A stretch of DNA of 64,000 bases. Origin: an uncultured Saprospiraceae bacterium. GTDB taxonomy: Bacteria > Bacteroidota > Bacteroidia > Chitinophagales > Saprospiraceae. Positions within the stretch are counted from its first letter, which is position 1; each line of letters starts with the position of its first letter. Below the pieces are notes generated by a model. It was not told the origin of the DNA. It ran no database searches and worked only from the letters and a program-made list of their open reading frames with translations. A program made the position numbers and the translations under genes. Location of the stretch: positions 1-64,000 of the forward strand of contig CAJQRD010000002.1 in NCBI GenBank assembly GCA_905480605.1. The letters are read 5' to 3'. Shown here piece by piece: positions 7,189 through 17,168 of this stretch.

Positions 7189-9614
7189 ATGACAAACAAG
7201 CAATCACTCTACCTTAAATTATTATTCTTTTTAGTTATATTTAGCCAGGACAGTTTCAGCCAAACTAGTGTATCTGGAAATGTTGTAGACGATAATAGTC
7301 AAGCTCTTTCTTACGCCAATGTACTTGTTCTGAGCCCAATAGATTCATCATTAATCAAAGGTGATCTCACAGATGACAATGGTAATTTTCACATCAAAGA
7401 AATAGAACAAGGTTCATATTTGATATCTATCAGTTATTTGGGTTATAATACATATTTTTCAGAATCTTTAACTGTTACTGATAATCAAGAAATAGCTTTA
7501 GGTAATATTATTCTTTCGGAAGGTGTCAGCCTTGAGGAAGTGCAAGTAACAGCAAAGAAGGCATTGTTCGAACAAAAAATAGATCGTCTTGTCGTTAATG
7601 TAGCAAGTTCATTAACTGCGGCAGGTGGAACAGCACTTGAAGTTTTGGAAAAATCACCAGGTGTTATTGTTAACAGACAAAGTAACTCGATTTCAATGGT
7701 TGGCAAAGATGGCCTTTCAGTTATGATCAATGGTAAACTCAGTTATCAACCCATCGAGAGCATCATTCAAATGCTGGCAGGAATGCCTTCAGATAATATT
7801 GAAACTATAGAATTAATCACTACCCCACCAGCAAATTTAGATGCAGAAGGCAATGCTGGATTTATAAATATTATCTTAAAAAGCAGAACGGATTTAGGAC
7901 TCAATGGTAATTGGTCGGCATCTCTCGGTTATGGAAAAGGCGAAACAGCTTCTGCCAGTGTAAACCTAAATTATCGTAAAGACAAATTTAATATTTTCAC
8001 AAATTATAGCTATACATTACAATCCCAGGATCAAAAATTCACCAATTACAGAAAAGTGTTTTTTGAAAACACAACTACAGAAAACGACATCACTACCAAT
8101 CGTGAACCAGCTGAGAATAATCATAACTTGAGATTAGGCATGGATTATGAATTGTCAGACAATACTGTGGTGGGGTTATTATTTGGTGCCTATAATAATA
8201 GGTGGACAATGGATGCTAAAACTTTAGTGAAACAAAGATCAACAATGTTTTAGACTCTAAAATAAATTTAACAAATGATGAGGTGAATCAATGGCAACAC
8301 TTTATGTCAAATATTAATCTCGAACAAAAAATAGGTGACGCTGGCAAACTAAATTTCAATTTGGATTATTTACTATATGATGACAATAATCCAAATAACT
8401 ATTTGACTAATTTTCTAGATGCAGATGATCAACTTTTAAAAACTGAACAAACAAGAAGTTCTAAATTTACACCCATAAACATCAAGGTTGGGCAAGTTGA
8501 TTATAGCAATAGTTTTGATGGAGGTTTAAACTACTCCGCAGGATTTAAAATAGCCAAGTCAGAATTCACAAATACCGTTAGTGCAGAAACACTCAACGAT
8601 AATGTTTGGGAATTTGAAGATCAATTCACGAATAAAAGTGATCTTAAAGAAAACATCATAGCTGGATTTGCTACAGTAGATTTCAAGATTAATGAAAACA
8701 ATACTTTTAAAGCTGGCTTGAGATATGAATACACTGATTCCAAATTGAATACCGACAAAGAAGGCAGTGTTGTAGACAGGCAATTTGGTCAATTTTTTCC
8801 CAGTATCTTTTATTCTAGAAAAATCAATGATGCGCAATCTTTTAACTTGTCCTACAGCAGAAGAATTACAAGACCTACTTTTAATGACATGGCCCCTTTT
8901 GCCATTTTCTTAGATCCTAATACTTTCTTTTTTGGCAATGCCAGTCTGCAACCTGCGACAGCTAATAATATAAAAGCAGATTACCGACTAAATTCATATA
9001 TGTTATCCATTCAATATAGCAGGGAAGATAGTACAATTGCCAGATTCCAAGATCGGGTAAATTTAAGCAGTAACCAACAAGCCTATGAACCAATCAATTT
9101 GTCAAATTCAGAAAACATCTCTGCAAATTTATCGATTCCGATTTATATTGGAAACAACTGGACAATGCAAAATAACATCCTAGTTCTTTATTCACAAGCG
9201 GAATCATATTACGATGATGTTTTGGTCAAGTTAAGCAATACAAATTACAATATAAGTACTACTCAAACTCTCCTATTAAATAATGACTACTCTATAGAGC
9301 TAAATGCATTCTACAATTCTCCTTCGATTTCAGGAAGATCAAAAAATGAATCTTTTTATGCTGTAAATTTTGGTGCTCAAAAACGATTTAAAGATGGCAG
9401 TTCATTAAGATTTAATGTCCGTGATATTTTTGATAGCCTAGAATTTAGAGGCGGAACAGATTTATCTGATCAAGGCTTTGTTACAGATGGCGTATTTGAT
9501 TTTGTAAACCGGACTTTCTCCATAAGTTACTCTAGAAGTTTTGGAAACTCTAAGCTTAAGGCTTCTAGGGATAGAGTTACTGGGAGTGAAGATGAGAGGA
9601 AGAGGGTTAATTGA
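7189..9614 (+). CDS. TonB-dependent outer-membrane receptor (OMP_b-brl_3 type), frameshifted
   Basis: A TonB-dependent receptor-like protein of about 808 residues once one lost base is restored; the ligand is unknown. Order: signal peptide (to FSQ, residues ~1-25), carboxypeptidase-regulatory-like beta-sandwich (about 26-115, VSGNVVDDN... to LGNIIL), plug-like domain (about 120-230, with VEVLEKSPGV-type LEVLEKSPGVIV and the GFINIILK end), then a beta-barrel ending with the strand RTFSISYSRSFG. The first frame stops at 8253; the second is open from 8220 and begins NFSETKINNVLDS. Adding one A to AAAA at 8218-8221 joins them as AKNFSETK. It may be an indel error or a true lesion. A GC-rich repeat cluster follows. 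Confidence 0.85.
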
Positions 9615-9622
9615 TGTTTTAC

Positions 9623-9722
9623 GTTTGACGATCGCTGCGCTACGCTTGCTTGACGGTCGCTGCGCTTAACGGGTGTTCGCTTTGCTCGCCTTTACAGGCC
9701 GTTCGCTTCGCTCTCTTTGCAA
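9623..9722. repeat. GC-rich TTCGCTTTGCTC-type repeat cluster
   Basis: Several short units of the form GGTCGCTGCGCT, TGTTCGCTTTGCTC and CGTTCGCTTCGCTCTC sit directly downstream of the TonB receptor. Base composition is much richer in GC than the surroundings. Related clusters are at 33213-33256 and 42477-42560, each also directly after a plus-strand gene. Confidence 0.8.
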
Positions 9723-9779
9723 TCTGTGTTAAGTAAAAGATAGTAGGATTAATACTGAATGGATGATTAAGTAATTGAA

Positions 9780-9845
9780 TCATTAAGCATTGTTGACATT
9801 GAAGCATTGTTGAAATTGAATTAATAGAGAATTAGAGCATTTTGA
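9780..9845. repeat. Octamer-like GCATTGTTGAAATTGA / TTAGAGCATT repeats
   Basis: A variant of the GCATTAGA family: AAGCATTGTTGACATTG followed by AAGCATTGTTGAAATTG, then GAATTAGAGCATTTT, ending about 30 bp before the monooxygenase ATG. The TGTTGACATTGAAG segment recurs at about 63407-63420. Confidence 0.65.
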
Positions 9846-9872
9846 TAATATAAAAATTTGTATTTTTCAGAT

Positions 9873-11153
9873 ATGGAAAATTTGGACGTAAAAATATGTA
9901 TCATAGGAGCTGGGTGTTCTGGTCTTACGGCTATAAAAAATTTGACTCAGGCGGGATTTAATAATGTAACTTGTTTTGAGCAAAATCCTTGGATTGGTGG
10001 TAATTGGAAATATACTGCAGAAACCAGTCACTCAAGTGTTTGTTCAACTACTCATATTATCAGTTCAAAAACTATGTCTGCTTATACAGACTTTCCAATG
10101 CCTGACAATTATGCGGACTACCCTTCTCATGAAGAAGTGCTTGCCTATTTTGAATCTTATGCCGATAAATTTGATTTGAAGAAATTTATACACTTTGATA
10201 CTAAAGTTGAAGTTGTAACTAAATTAGACGATGATCAATGGGAGATTAAAACGCAGGATAATACATTGTATACTTTTGACAAACTAATTATTGCAAATGG
10301 TCATCATTCACACCCTAGGCATCCTGACTTTAAAGAAGACTTTAATGGAGAGTATATCCATTCGCATAGTTTTAAAAACAATGTCCCATTTATAGATAAA
10401 AAAGTATTGGTTATCGGTGCAGGAAACTCGGGTTGTGACTGCGCGGTTGAAACCAGTCGAGTGGCACAAAAGGTAGATATTAGCTTACGCACTCCCCAAT
10501 ATATTGTACCTAAGTTTTTTCTGGGGAAGCCATCAGATACATTTAATGAAAAGACGCTTTTTCTTCCAATGTTTGTGCGTAACATTTTATTAAAAGCCTC
10601 CTTAAGATTTCAAATAGGAAAATACAGTGATTATGGATTGCCTATTCCAGAACATGGTATATTAAACGCACATCCTACTATGAATTCAGAATTGCTCTAT
10701 AAAATCAGACATGGCAAAGTAAATCCCAAGCCTGCTATTGAAAAAATTACAAATAAAACAGTCTATTTTGTAGATGGCCGTCACGAAGTTTATGACAGTA
10801 TAATTGCTGCCACAGGATATAAAATTACTACACCATTTTTCGATTCCAAATTTTTAGATTATTCCGATGCTGATCGTGTACCATTATATTTAAGAATCTT
10901 TCATCCTGTACATAATAGTTTATTTTTTATTGGGTTGTTTCAACCTCAGGGTGCTATATGGCCTGCTAGTGACTTACAGGCCCAATTGCTGACAAAACAT
11001 TTGAAAGGTAAATATGAAATTCCTCATAATGTATTAGAGTTGGCACATAAAGAATCGGATGATATTGATCGTATGTTTATGAAACGGAAAAGGCATACTA
11101 TTGAGGTCGACTTTCATAAGTTTGCCCGCCAGTTGAGAAAGGCAATTGGTTAA
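9873..11153 (+). CDS. Flavin-containing monooxygenase family protein
   Basis: An FAD/NADPH-dependent monooxygenase of the FMO/Baeyer-Villiger group; the substrate is unknown. The FAD Rossmann motif is GAGCSG (about 12-17) in VKICIIGAGCSGL, followed by the EQNPWIGGNW segment. The family fingerprint FxGxxxHS is present as FNGEYIHSHSFKN (about 157-169). The NADPH Rossmann motif is VIGAGNSGCD (about 180-190), and the ATGY motif is AATGYKI. The length, 426 residues, fits a single-chain FMO. The ATG at 9873 (MENLDVKIC) is preferred over TTG 9858, giving the normal short lead before the first strand. It stands alone between repeats and the propeller gene, and no partner is obvious. Confidence 0.88.
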   Translation: MENLDVKICIIGAGCSGLTAIKNLTQAGFNNVTCFEQNPWIGGNWKYTAETSHSSVCSTTHIISSKTMSAYTDFPMPDNYADYPSHEEVLAYFESYADKFDLKKFIHFDTKVEVVTKLDDDQWEIKTQDNTLYTFDKLIIANGHHSHPRHPDFKEDFNGEYIHSHSFKNNVPFIDKKVLVIGAGNSGCDCAVETSRVAQKVDISLRTPQYIVPKFFLGKPSDTFNEKTLFLPMFVRNILLKASLRFQIGKYSDYGLPIPEHGILNAHPTMNSELLYKIRHGKVNPKPAIEKITNKTVYFVDGRHEVYDSIIAATGYKITTPFFDSKFLDYSDADRVPLYLRIFHPVHNSLFFIGLFQPQGAIWPASDLQAQLLTKHLKGKYEIPHNVLELAHKESDDIDRMFMKRKRHTIEVDFHKFARQLRKAIG

Positions 11154-11285
11154 ATTATAACTCATCTATACATTTACTAATTTCGAAATTTAACTTTGAA
11201 TATTTTCACCCTTCACATTAAAATGATTGTTGTTAATTTCAAATAATAAAAAATTACTACCTTAACCTGACAAATTAATACAAAC

Positions 11286-14200
11286 ATGAAATACATACTT
11301 TACCTAATATTGACTTTAGTTTATATACAAACTGCTGACGCACAATTCAATCCAGAACTTATTGATGCCGTTGAGTGGAGAGAAATTGGTCCATATCGAG
11401 GTGGCCGATCATGCGCTGTCACTGGTGTTCCTGGAAAACCAAACTTGTTTTATTTCGGATCTACGGGCGGTGGTATTTGGAAAACTACAGATGGTGCCCG
11501 CTCATGGGAAAATATATCTGATGGATTTTTCGGTGGATCTATAGGATCAATTGCAGTATCTACATCTGACCAAAATGTAATGTATGTTGGAGGAGGTGAA
11601 AAAACAGTTCGAGGAAATGTATCATCTGGATATGGTATTTGGAAATCAGAAGATGGTGGTAAAACATGGAATCAAAAAGGATTGAAAAACTCAAGACATA
11701 TTGCAAGAATAAGAGTCAATCCTAATGATCATAATATTGTTTTTGCTGCAGTTATGGGAAACTTGTATAAAGACACTCCAGAAAGGGGTATTTTTAAGAG
11801 TGTTGATGGAGGAGAAACATGGAACAAGGTGCTGTTTGCAAACAACAAAGCCGGCGCTGTTGATTTAATTATGGATCCAAATAATTCCAGAGTGATGTAT
11901 GCGAGTACATGGAACATCAGAAGAACACCTTATAGCTTATCAAGTGGAGGTGAAGGGTCAGCACTTTGGAAAAGTACAGATTCCGGAGACACCTGGACAA
12001 ACATCAGTGGTAACAAAGGGCTACCAGAAGGAACTTGGGGTATTTCAGGAATTACAGTCTCACCAGTAAATTCGGAAAGAATCTGGGCAATAATTGAAAA
12101 CGACAAAGGTGGCGTTTACCGTTCTGATGACGGTGGAGAAAAATGGACGAAGGTTAACGAAAGCAGATCACTAAGACAACGAGCTTGGTATTATACCAGA
12201 ATATATGCAGATCCACAAGATATTGATGTGGTTTATGTTGTTAATGTTTCATACCATAAATCAAAAGATGGAGGCAAAACATTCCAATCTAAAAGAGCAC
12301 CACATGGTGATCATCATGACCTATGGATTGCACCAGAAAATCCAAACCGTATGATAATAGGTGATGACGGAGGAGCACAAGTGACTTATGATGGCGGAGA
12401 TACTTGGTCGACATATCACAATCAACCAACAGCTCAGTTTTATAGAGTTACAACAGACAATCATTTTCCATATCGTATATATGCTGCACAACAAGATAAC
12501 AGTACAATTAGAATTGCTAGTCGAACAAATGGTGGAGATATCAATGACAGCCACTGGGAAAGTACTGCTGGAGGAGAGTCAGCACACATTGCTATCGACC
12601 CCAATAATAATAACATTGTCTATGGTGGAAGCTATGATGGTTATCTGACACGAATTAATCATGACAATGGTAGTCGTCGTGCTGTAAATGTATGGCCTGA
12701 CAATCCAATGGGACATGGTGCTGAAGATTTTAAATATAGGTTTCAATGGAACTTTCCTATTTTCTTTTCAAAGCATGATCCCAAGAAATTATACACGGCA
12801 TCCAATCATTTGCATGTGACAACTAATGAAGGACAATCATGGACAACTATTAGCCCAGACCTTACAAGAAATGATACAACAAAATTAGGATCATCGGGTG
12901 GACCAATTACACAAGACAATACAAGTGTAGAGTATTACTGTACAATATTTGCTGCTCAGGAATCACCCATTAAAGAAGGGTTAATTTGGGTTGGCTCTGA
13001 TGATGGGCTGGTTCACTTGACTCAAGATGGAGGACAAAACTGGACAAATGTAACACCAAAGGGAATGCCAGAATGGATGATGATCAATTGCATAGAACCA
13101 GACCCTCACGATGAAGCACGTTGCTATATCGCCGGCACAAAATATAAAAGTGGTGATTTCCAACCTTATATTTATAAAACTGAAAACTATGGCAAAACAT
13201 GGACAAAAATCACTACAGGCATTGATAAGGAGCATTTCACAAGAGCGATTCGTGTTGATCTGAAAAATCCTGGATTACTTTATGCTGGAACAGAAACTGG
13301 AATTTATTTATCAAACAATGATGGCAAGAATTGGTCTTCTATGCAACTTAACTTGCCTATCGTACCAATAACTGACATCGCATTAAAAGATGACGATCTT
13401 ATTGTGGCTACACAAGGTAGAGGTCTTTGGGTAATTGATGACTTAGAAATAATCAAACAAAGTATGACAAGTTCTTCGTCAACCACGAAATTATTTAAAC
13501 CATCTGACACATATCGTATTGATGGTAGGCAAAATAAGAATCCCAAAGGTGCTGGTAAAAATCATTACTCAGGTGTGATGACTTATTTCTATTTAAATGA
13601 CTATGATGAAAAAAAAGATACTATCTCTATTAGTTATATGACTACAAGCGGTGATACTATAAATTCATATTCAACCCATACAGAAGAAAAATCACTCAAA
13701 ATTAAAGATCTAAAAAAGGGTTCAAATTCACACAACTGGAATTTAAGATACCCTGAAGCTAAAAAGTTTGAGGGCATGATATTTTGGTGGGGATCTCTTG
13801 CTGGATCAAAAGTCAATCCTGGTGAATACACCGTGTCACTTAATATAAATGGTAAGGTTGAAAATCAGAATTTCAAAGTTTTGAAGGACCCAAGACTTAA
13901 CATTTCTGATGAAGATTATCAAGAGCAAACTGATTTTATAAATTCAGTTAATGACAAAGTTACAGAAGCGCACGAAGCCATTATCGAAATGCGTAAACTT
14001 AAAGATCAAATAAAAGCATTTCAAAAAAATCATAAAATTGAAATTATTGACCTAAAGATTTCGGATATTGACTCTACCCTTTCTCTCATCGAAAAGGAAT
14101 TGTATCAAACCAAAAATAAAAGTGGACAAGATCCTCTTAACTTTCCAATCAAATTAACCAATAAGCTAGCGCACCTAAATTCACTTGTTCAAATTGGAGA

Positions 14201-14354
14201 TGGAAAACCAACAGAACAAATGTACAGTGTTCGTGATGAGTTGACATCAATGATTGATGAGCAACTTAACAAGTATTATGAAGTAAGAAAAACAGAGATT
14301 ACTAAATTAAATGAACTTATAAAACAAGAGATTACTGATTTTATTAAGTATTAA
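11286..14354 (+). CDS. Secreted Asp-box (BNR/VPS10-like) beta-propeller protein
   Basis: A large exported protein often annotated as a BNR-repeat glycosyl hydrolase or sortilin-like; no catalytic activity is shown by the sequence. Residues 1-19 are a signal peptide ending TADAQ. Asp-box motifs (SxDxGxTW) recur along residues ~60-700: TTDGARSW, SEDGGKTW, SVDGGETW, STDSGDTW, SDDGGEKW, TYDGGDTW, TQDGGQNW, SNNDGKNW, indicating one or two seven-to-ten-bladed propellers. Next comes an FnIII-like region (about 760-880), then a helical, charged tail (about 880-1022). No T9SS sorting domain is seen, so it is probably periplasmic. It is monocistronic: 130 bp from the monooxygenase gene and closed by a strong terminator. 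Confidence 0.85.
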   Translation: MKYILYLILTLVYIQTADAQFNPELIDAVEWREIGPYRGGRSCAVTGVPGKPNLFYFGSTGGGIWKTTDGARSWENISDGFFGGSIGSIAVSTSDQNVMYVGGGEKTVRGNVSSGYGIWKSEDGGKTWNQKGLKNSRHIARIRVNPNDHNIVFAAVMGNLYKDTPERGIFKSVDGGETWNKVLFANNKAGAVDLIMDPNNSRVMYASTWNIRRTPYSLSSGGEGSALWKSTDSGDTWTNISGNKGLPEGTWGISGITVSPVNSERIWAIIENDKGGVYRSDDGGEKWTKVNESRSLRQRAWYYTRIYADPQDIDVVYVVNVSYHKSKDGGKTFQSKRAPHGDHHDLWIAPENPNRMIIGDDGGAQVTYDGGDTWSTYHNQPTAQFYRVTTDNHFPYRIYAAQQDNSTIRIASRTNGGDINDSHWESTAGGESAHIAIDPNNNNIVYGGSYDGYLTRINHDNGSRRAVNVWPDNPMGHGAEDFKYRFQWNFPIFFSKHDPKKLYTASNHLHVTTNEGQSWTTISPDLTRNDTTKLGSSGGPITQDNTSVEYYCTIFAAQESPIKEGLIWVGSDDGLVHLTQDGGQNWTNVTPKGMPEWMMINCIEPDPHDEARCYIAGTKYKSGDFQPYIYKTENYGKTWTKITTGIDKEHFTRAIRVDLKNPGLLYAGTETGIYLSNNDGKNWSSMQLNLPIVPITDIALKDDDLIVATQGRGLWVIDDLEIIKQSMTSSSSTTKLFKPSDTYRIDGRQNKNPKGAGKNHYSGVMTYFYLNDYDEKKDTISISYMTTSGDTINSYSTHTEEKSLKIKDLKKGSNSHNWNLRYPEAKKFEGMIFWWGSLAGSKVNPGEYTVSLNINGKVENQNFKVLKDPRLNISDEDYQEQTDFINSVNDKVTEAHEAIIEMRKLKDQIKAFQKNHKIEIIDLKISDIDSTLSLIEKELYQTKNKSGQDPLNFPIKLTNKLAHLNSLVQIGDGKPTEQMYSVRDELTSMIDEQLNKYYEVRKTEITKLNELIKQEITDFIKY

Positions 14355-14398
14355 TATATTAGTAATAGCAAATTTTAATAGTCAATTTTAAAAAAATC

Positions 14399-14428
14399 AA
14401 AAGGAGGTATGATGCATACCTCCTTTTT
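14399..14428 (+). terminator. Strong intrinsic terminator after the Asp-box protein
   Basis: A perfect 13-bp stem: AAAAGGAGGTATG (14399-14411), ATG loop, CATACCTCCTTTT (14415-14427), continuing into a T tract. It is symmetric enough to work in both directions, so it may also end the decayed minus-strand gene at 14548. Confidence 0.9.
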
Positions 14429-14547
14429 ACTTTTTAAATATTCACTTAATTCAATGAATTTATTTATTCAAGATTCACCACCAAGTTTGTAAAAAATGCA
14501 ACTAGAATATTAATATAATTTAATAATAACTAAATACAAGCCTGTGG

Positions 14548-15102
14548 CTACCTCAACTCATTTGCTTGAGTTTCATAAAAGTGAAACATAACATCAAACC
14601 CACTGAAGTGTATCTTTTTATTATCATTCAGGACTTGATTCTTAGTATGAATCCATCTTGCCAAATCACGAACTTCCTGGGTATCGTAAACCCAATAAAC
14701 AGTTTGATCAATCACACCATTGAAATCACCGAGATCATTTAAAACAATATCATCAACTTTTAACGCGTCCCCGCTTGTAAACTTAAATACTATATTGTCA
14801 AAGTTTTTATTCTCAACTAAATTTAGAAATATTTTATCTTTCATTTGAAAGAATTCTGAAATTCCATATTTTCATTTACCCATTCCGACAAACTGTACAT
14901 TACCTAGATAATTAACAAGCGGCTCTAAATCATCAGACTCTAAATTATTAGGATTTAGGGTATCAAAGTTATGAGCATAAATTGAATTTTAATCATCTAC
15001 AACCAATTGTTCAGTATTACTTATTGTCCATTCAATTTTAGGGGCAGGTGTGACTTCTTATACCTTTGAACAGGAAAAAATACCAAATAAGACAAATTTC
15101 AA
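14548..15102 (-). pseudogene. Decayed erythromycin-esterase-like lipoprotein gene
   Basis: Read on the minus strand in one frame, the region 15102 to 14548 gives a lipoprotein-type leader (LKFVLFGIFSCSK, lipobox Cys), then the N-terminal part of an erythromycin-esterase/succinoglycan-biosynthesis-family protein. Family landmarks are FVGMGK then KYGISEFFQMKDKIF (the usual VGLGEATHGxxEFFxxKHR block), WVYDTQEVRDLARWI, and HFSGFDV. There are three in-frame stops: just after the leader, near DD, and in the LGEATHG block, where a stop replaces the catalytic-region Glu. The frame ends at 14548, about 200 residues short. No start ATG remains. A 98-residue ORF (14548-14844) survives by chance. It is clearly a pseudogene, and the ancestral enzyme's substrate is unknown. 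Confidence 0.8.
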
Positions 15103-15289
15103 AGACGTTATTCATTTAAATCTCAACATCAATAGAGTTATACCTAAAAATACAAATTCTATCAATTTTAACAGAATTATTTTAATGATTCAATTAATTA
15201 GTAAAAACAACACTATGTATAAAAAATGATATTACTATTGCATTAACAAAAAGAGATAAGTGTGTATAGTATTTAATTACAATTGGTTT

Positions 15290-15682
15290 ATGACAGAAAT
15301 TAAAGATAGAGAGGACATTGAAAAACTTGTAGACTCATTTTACAACAAGGCCACAATTGATTCTATTATTGGTCATATATTTCAAAACCATATGACAAAA
15401 ACACTTGAAAAACACAAGCCTATTATTTGTGATTTTTGGGAATCTGTATTATTAGATAATGGAAACTATAAGGGCAATCCTATAAAGAAACACATCGAAT
15501 TAAGTAAGAGGACACCACTTGGCAATTTTCACTTTAAACAGTGGTTCAAATTATGGGAAGAAACTGTAAACGAATTGTTTATCGGAGATATTGCAGATCA
15601 AGCAAAAGCCAAAGCTAATTTAATGAAAGAGCTTATGCTAATAAAAATAAGGCAAAGTGAGAATCCGAATTTTATCCAATAA
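15290..15682 (+). CDS. Group III truncated haemoglobin
   Basis: A small haem protein that binds O2 or NO; its role in Bacteroidota is unsettled. Beginning MTEIKDREDIEKLVDSFYNK, it has 130 residues, as usual for the trHb3 (P-type) group. The proximal-His F-helix segment is HIELSKRTPLGNFHF, preceded by the CD/E Phe and Trp residues (IFQNHM, FWESVLL) and followed by HFKQWFKLW. The GTG at 15260 would add ten unrelated residues, so the ATG at 15290 is preferred. It converges with the DUF389 gene across only 18 bp, with no terminator between them. Confidence 0.88.
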   Translation: MTEIKDREDIEKLVDSFYNKATIDSIIGHIFQNHMTKTLEKHKPIICDFWESVLLDNGNYKGNPIKKHIELSKRTPLGNFHFKQWFKLWEETVNELFIGDIADQAKAKANLMKELMLIKIRQSENPNFIQ

Positions 15683-15700
15683 AGTAAAATTGGGTATACG

Positions 15701-17110
15701 CTACTCCTGGATTATCTTTAAAGTATCTAAGCCATATTCTAACTTAAGAAATTCTTTCAACTGCTCTGTTTTCATATAAATTGGATTTCTCCATTTTACA
15801 ACTACCGTAGGAATTGCTCTTAAGTCATTTTCACCACTGGTATTATAATGCACCGTAGCCAACCCCAACTCTTTAACTTCCGGCATTAAGATCTGAAGTT
15901 TTTTATTGATACCTATAAACTTAAGACTGTCCCTCATTAAATTATCTTTATTGGATTTCAAATAGGCAACCAGCTCACTTTGCTTTTTCCGTTCATCCTT
16001 CATTTCATCCAATTGAACGTTAAGTTTATCTCCAACCTCTAAAATTTCTGATTCCAGTTGTTTGACTTTTTCCAATTTAATTTCAGTTGTGGGAATGATC
16101 TTTATAGACATATTCACAAGTCCTAAACTGTCAAGTGCCGACTCGTATTGATCTAGATTTTTATCATTAATAGCTTCACCATAAACCTTCAAAAGTAGAA
16201 GTTTTGATCCATCAGATTGCTCTCTTATTTTATAATCATCTAAGTATATTCTATTACTTCCAATATAATTATCAATAAAAATTTCTACTTGACTTTTTGC
16301 CGAATAATCACTGTAAACTTCGATAAAAATAAAAAAGCTAGGTATGATCATTATCAAACTAAAGATCCCTACGAAAATCATATTCTTACGTCTGTCACTT
16401 TTAGTTTCATAAACCTTGAAAGGAAATTTCATAACACGCAAAAGTACATAAGTTGCAAAAGCAACGAAGAAGGAATTTAAGAAGAAAAGATAAAAGGCCT
16501 TTAAAGCCAAATCATAATGTCCGTTAGCCAACCCAAAGCCTGTGACACAAAGTGGTGGCATCAACGCTGTAGCTATAGCCACACCTGGCATAGTGGTCGA
16601 GACATCTTTTCTTGCAATTGAAATTATACCTGCAATGCCTCCAAAGACAGCTATCAATACATCAAGGAAAGTAGGCGTTGTACGAGATTGTATTTCTTGC
16701 GTAAATTCATCCAAAGGCGTTAACCAAAAGTATACAGTAGACGATACAAGTGCGATTAAAATAGCAGCACCAAAATGCATCAGCGCATCATACAAGCCAT
16801 CTCTATCATTAATTGCAACAGAAGTCCCAATACCTAAAATTGGCGCCATAAGAGGAGAAATAAGCATTGCACCGATAATGACAGCTTGAGAATCTAAATT
16901 CAATCCAATTGATGCGATCATTATACTACACATCAGCATCCAAGCATTGGCGCCACCCATAGATTGCTTAGATTTTATTTCTCTGATTGCAGCATGTTTA
17001 TCAACACCATGATCTAAATGTATGAATTCATTAAACAGCTCAAAGAAGTATTTTTTTACATCAGTTAAGTTTATTTGTTTGCTGTCTGAATTGTTGTTAT
17101 CGTTTTCCAT
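15701..17110 (-). CDS. DUF389 family membrane protein
   Basis: Function unknown. Residues ~50-240 hold about six membrane helices with the DUF389 hallmarks: GGANAWMLMCSIMIASIGL, then DSQAVIIGAMLISPLMAPILGIG, and a later MPGVAIATALMPPLCVTGFGLA. These duplicated G-A-M-L-I-S-P and A-T-A-L-M-P-P segments suggest an inverted-repeat transporter-like fold. A further helix near residue 250 is followed by a soluble tail with a coiled coil (about 330-390, EKVKQLESEILEVGD). At 469 residues it is in the usual range for Bacteroidota members with a C-terminal extension. It lies 58 bp downstream of the patatin gene on the same strand, probably in one transcript. Confidence 0.85.
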   Translation of the reverse strand: MENDNNNSDSKQINLTDVKKYFFELFNEFIHLDHGVDKHAAIREIKSKQSMGGANAWMLMCSIMIASIGLNLDSQAVIIGAMLISPLMAPILGIGTSVAINDRDGLYDALMHFGAAILIALVSSTVYFWLTPLDEFTQEIQSRTTPTFLDVLIAVFGGIAGIISIARKDVSTTMPGVAIATALMPPLCVTGFGLANGHYDLALKAFYLFFLNSFFVAFATYVLLRVMKFPFKVYETKSDRRKNMIFVGIFSLIMIIPSFFIFIEVYSDYSAKSQVEIFIDNYIGSNRIYLDDYKIREQSDGSKLLLLKVYGEAINDKNLDQYESALDSLGLVNMSIKIIPTTEIKLEKVKQLESEILEVGDKLNVQLDEMKDERKKQSELVAYLKSNKDNLMRDSLKFIGINKKLQILMPEVKELGLATVHYNTSGENDLRAIPTVVVKWRNPIYMKTEQLKEFLKLEYGLDTLKIIQE

Positions 17111-17168
17111 AACTTAATTTAAATCATCTTAATGATAATAAAATAAAAAAATCATTAATGTAATTGAA

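Noticed and set aside
14548-14844. 98-residue ORF as a real small gene
   Set aside because: It is the open tail of a longer pseudogene whose frame continues upstream through three stops.
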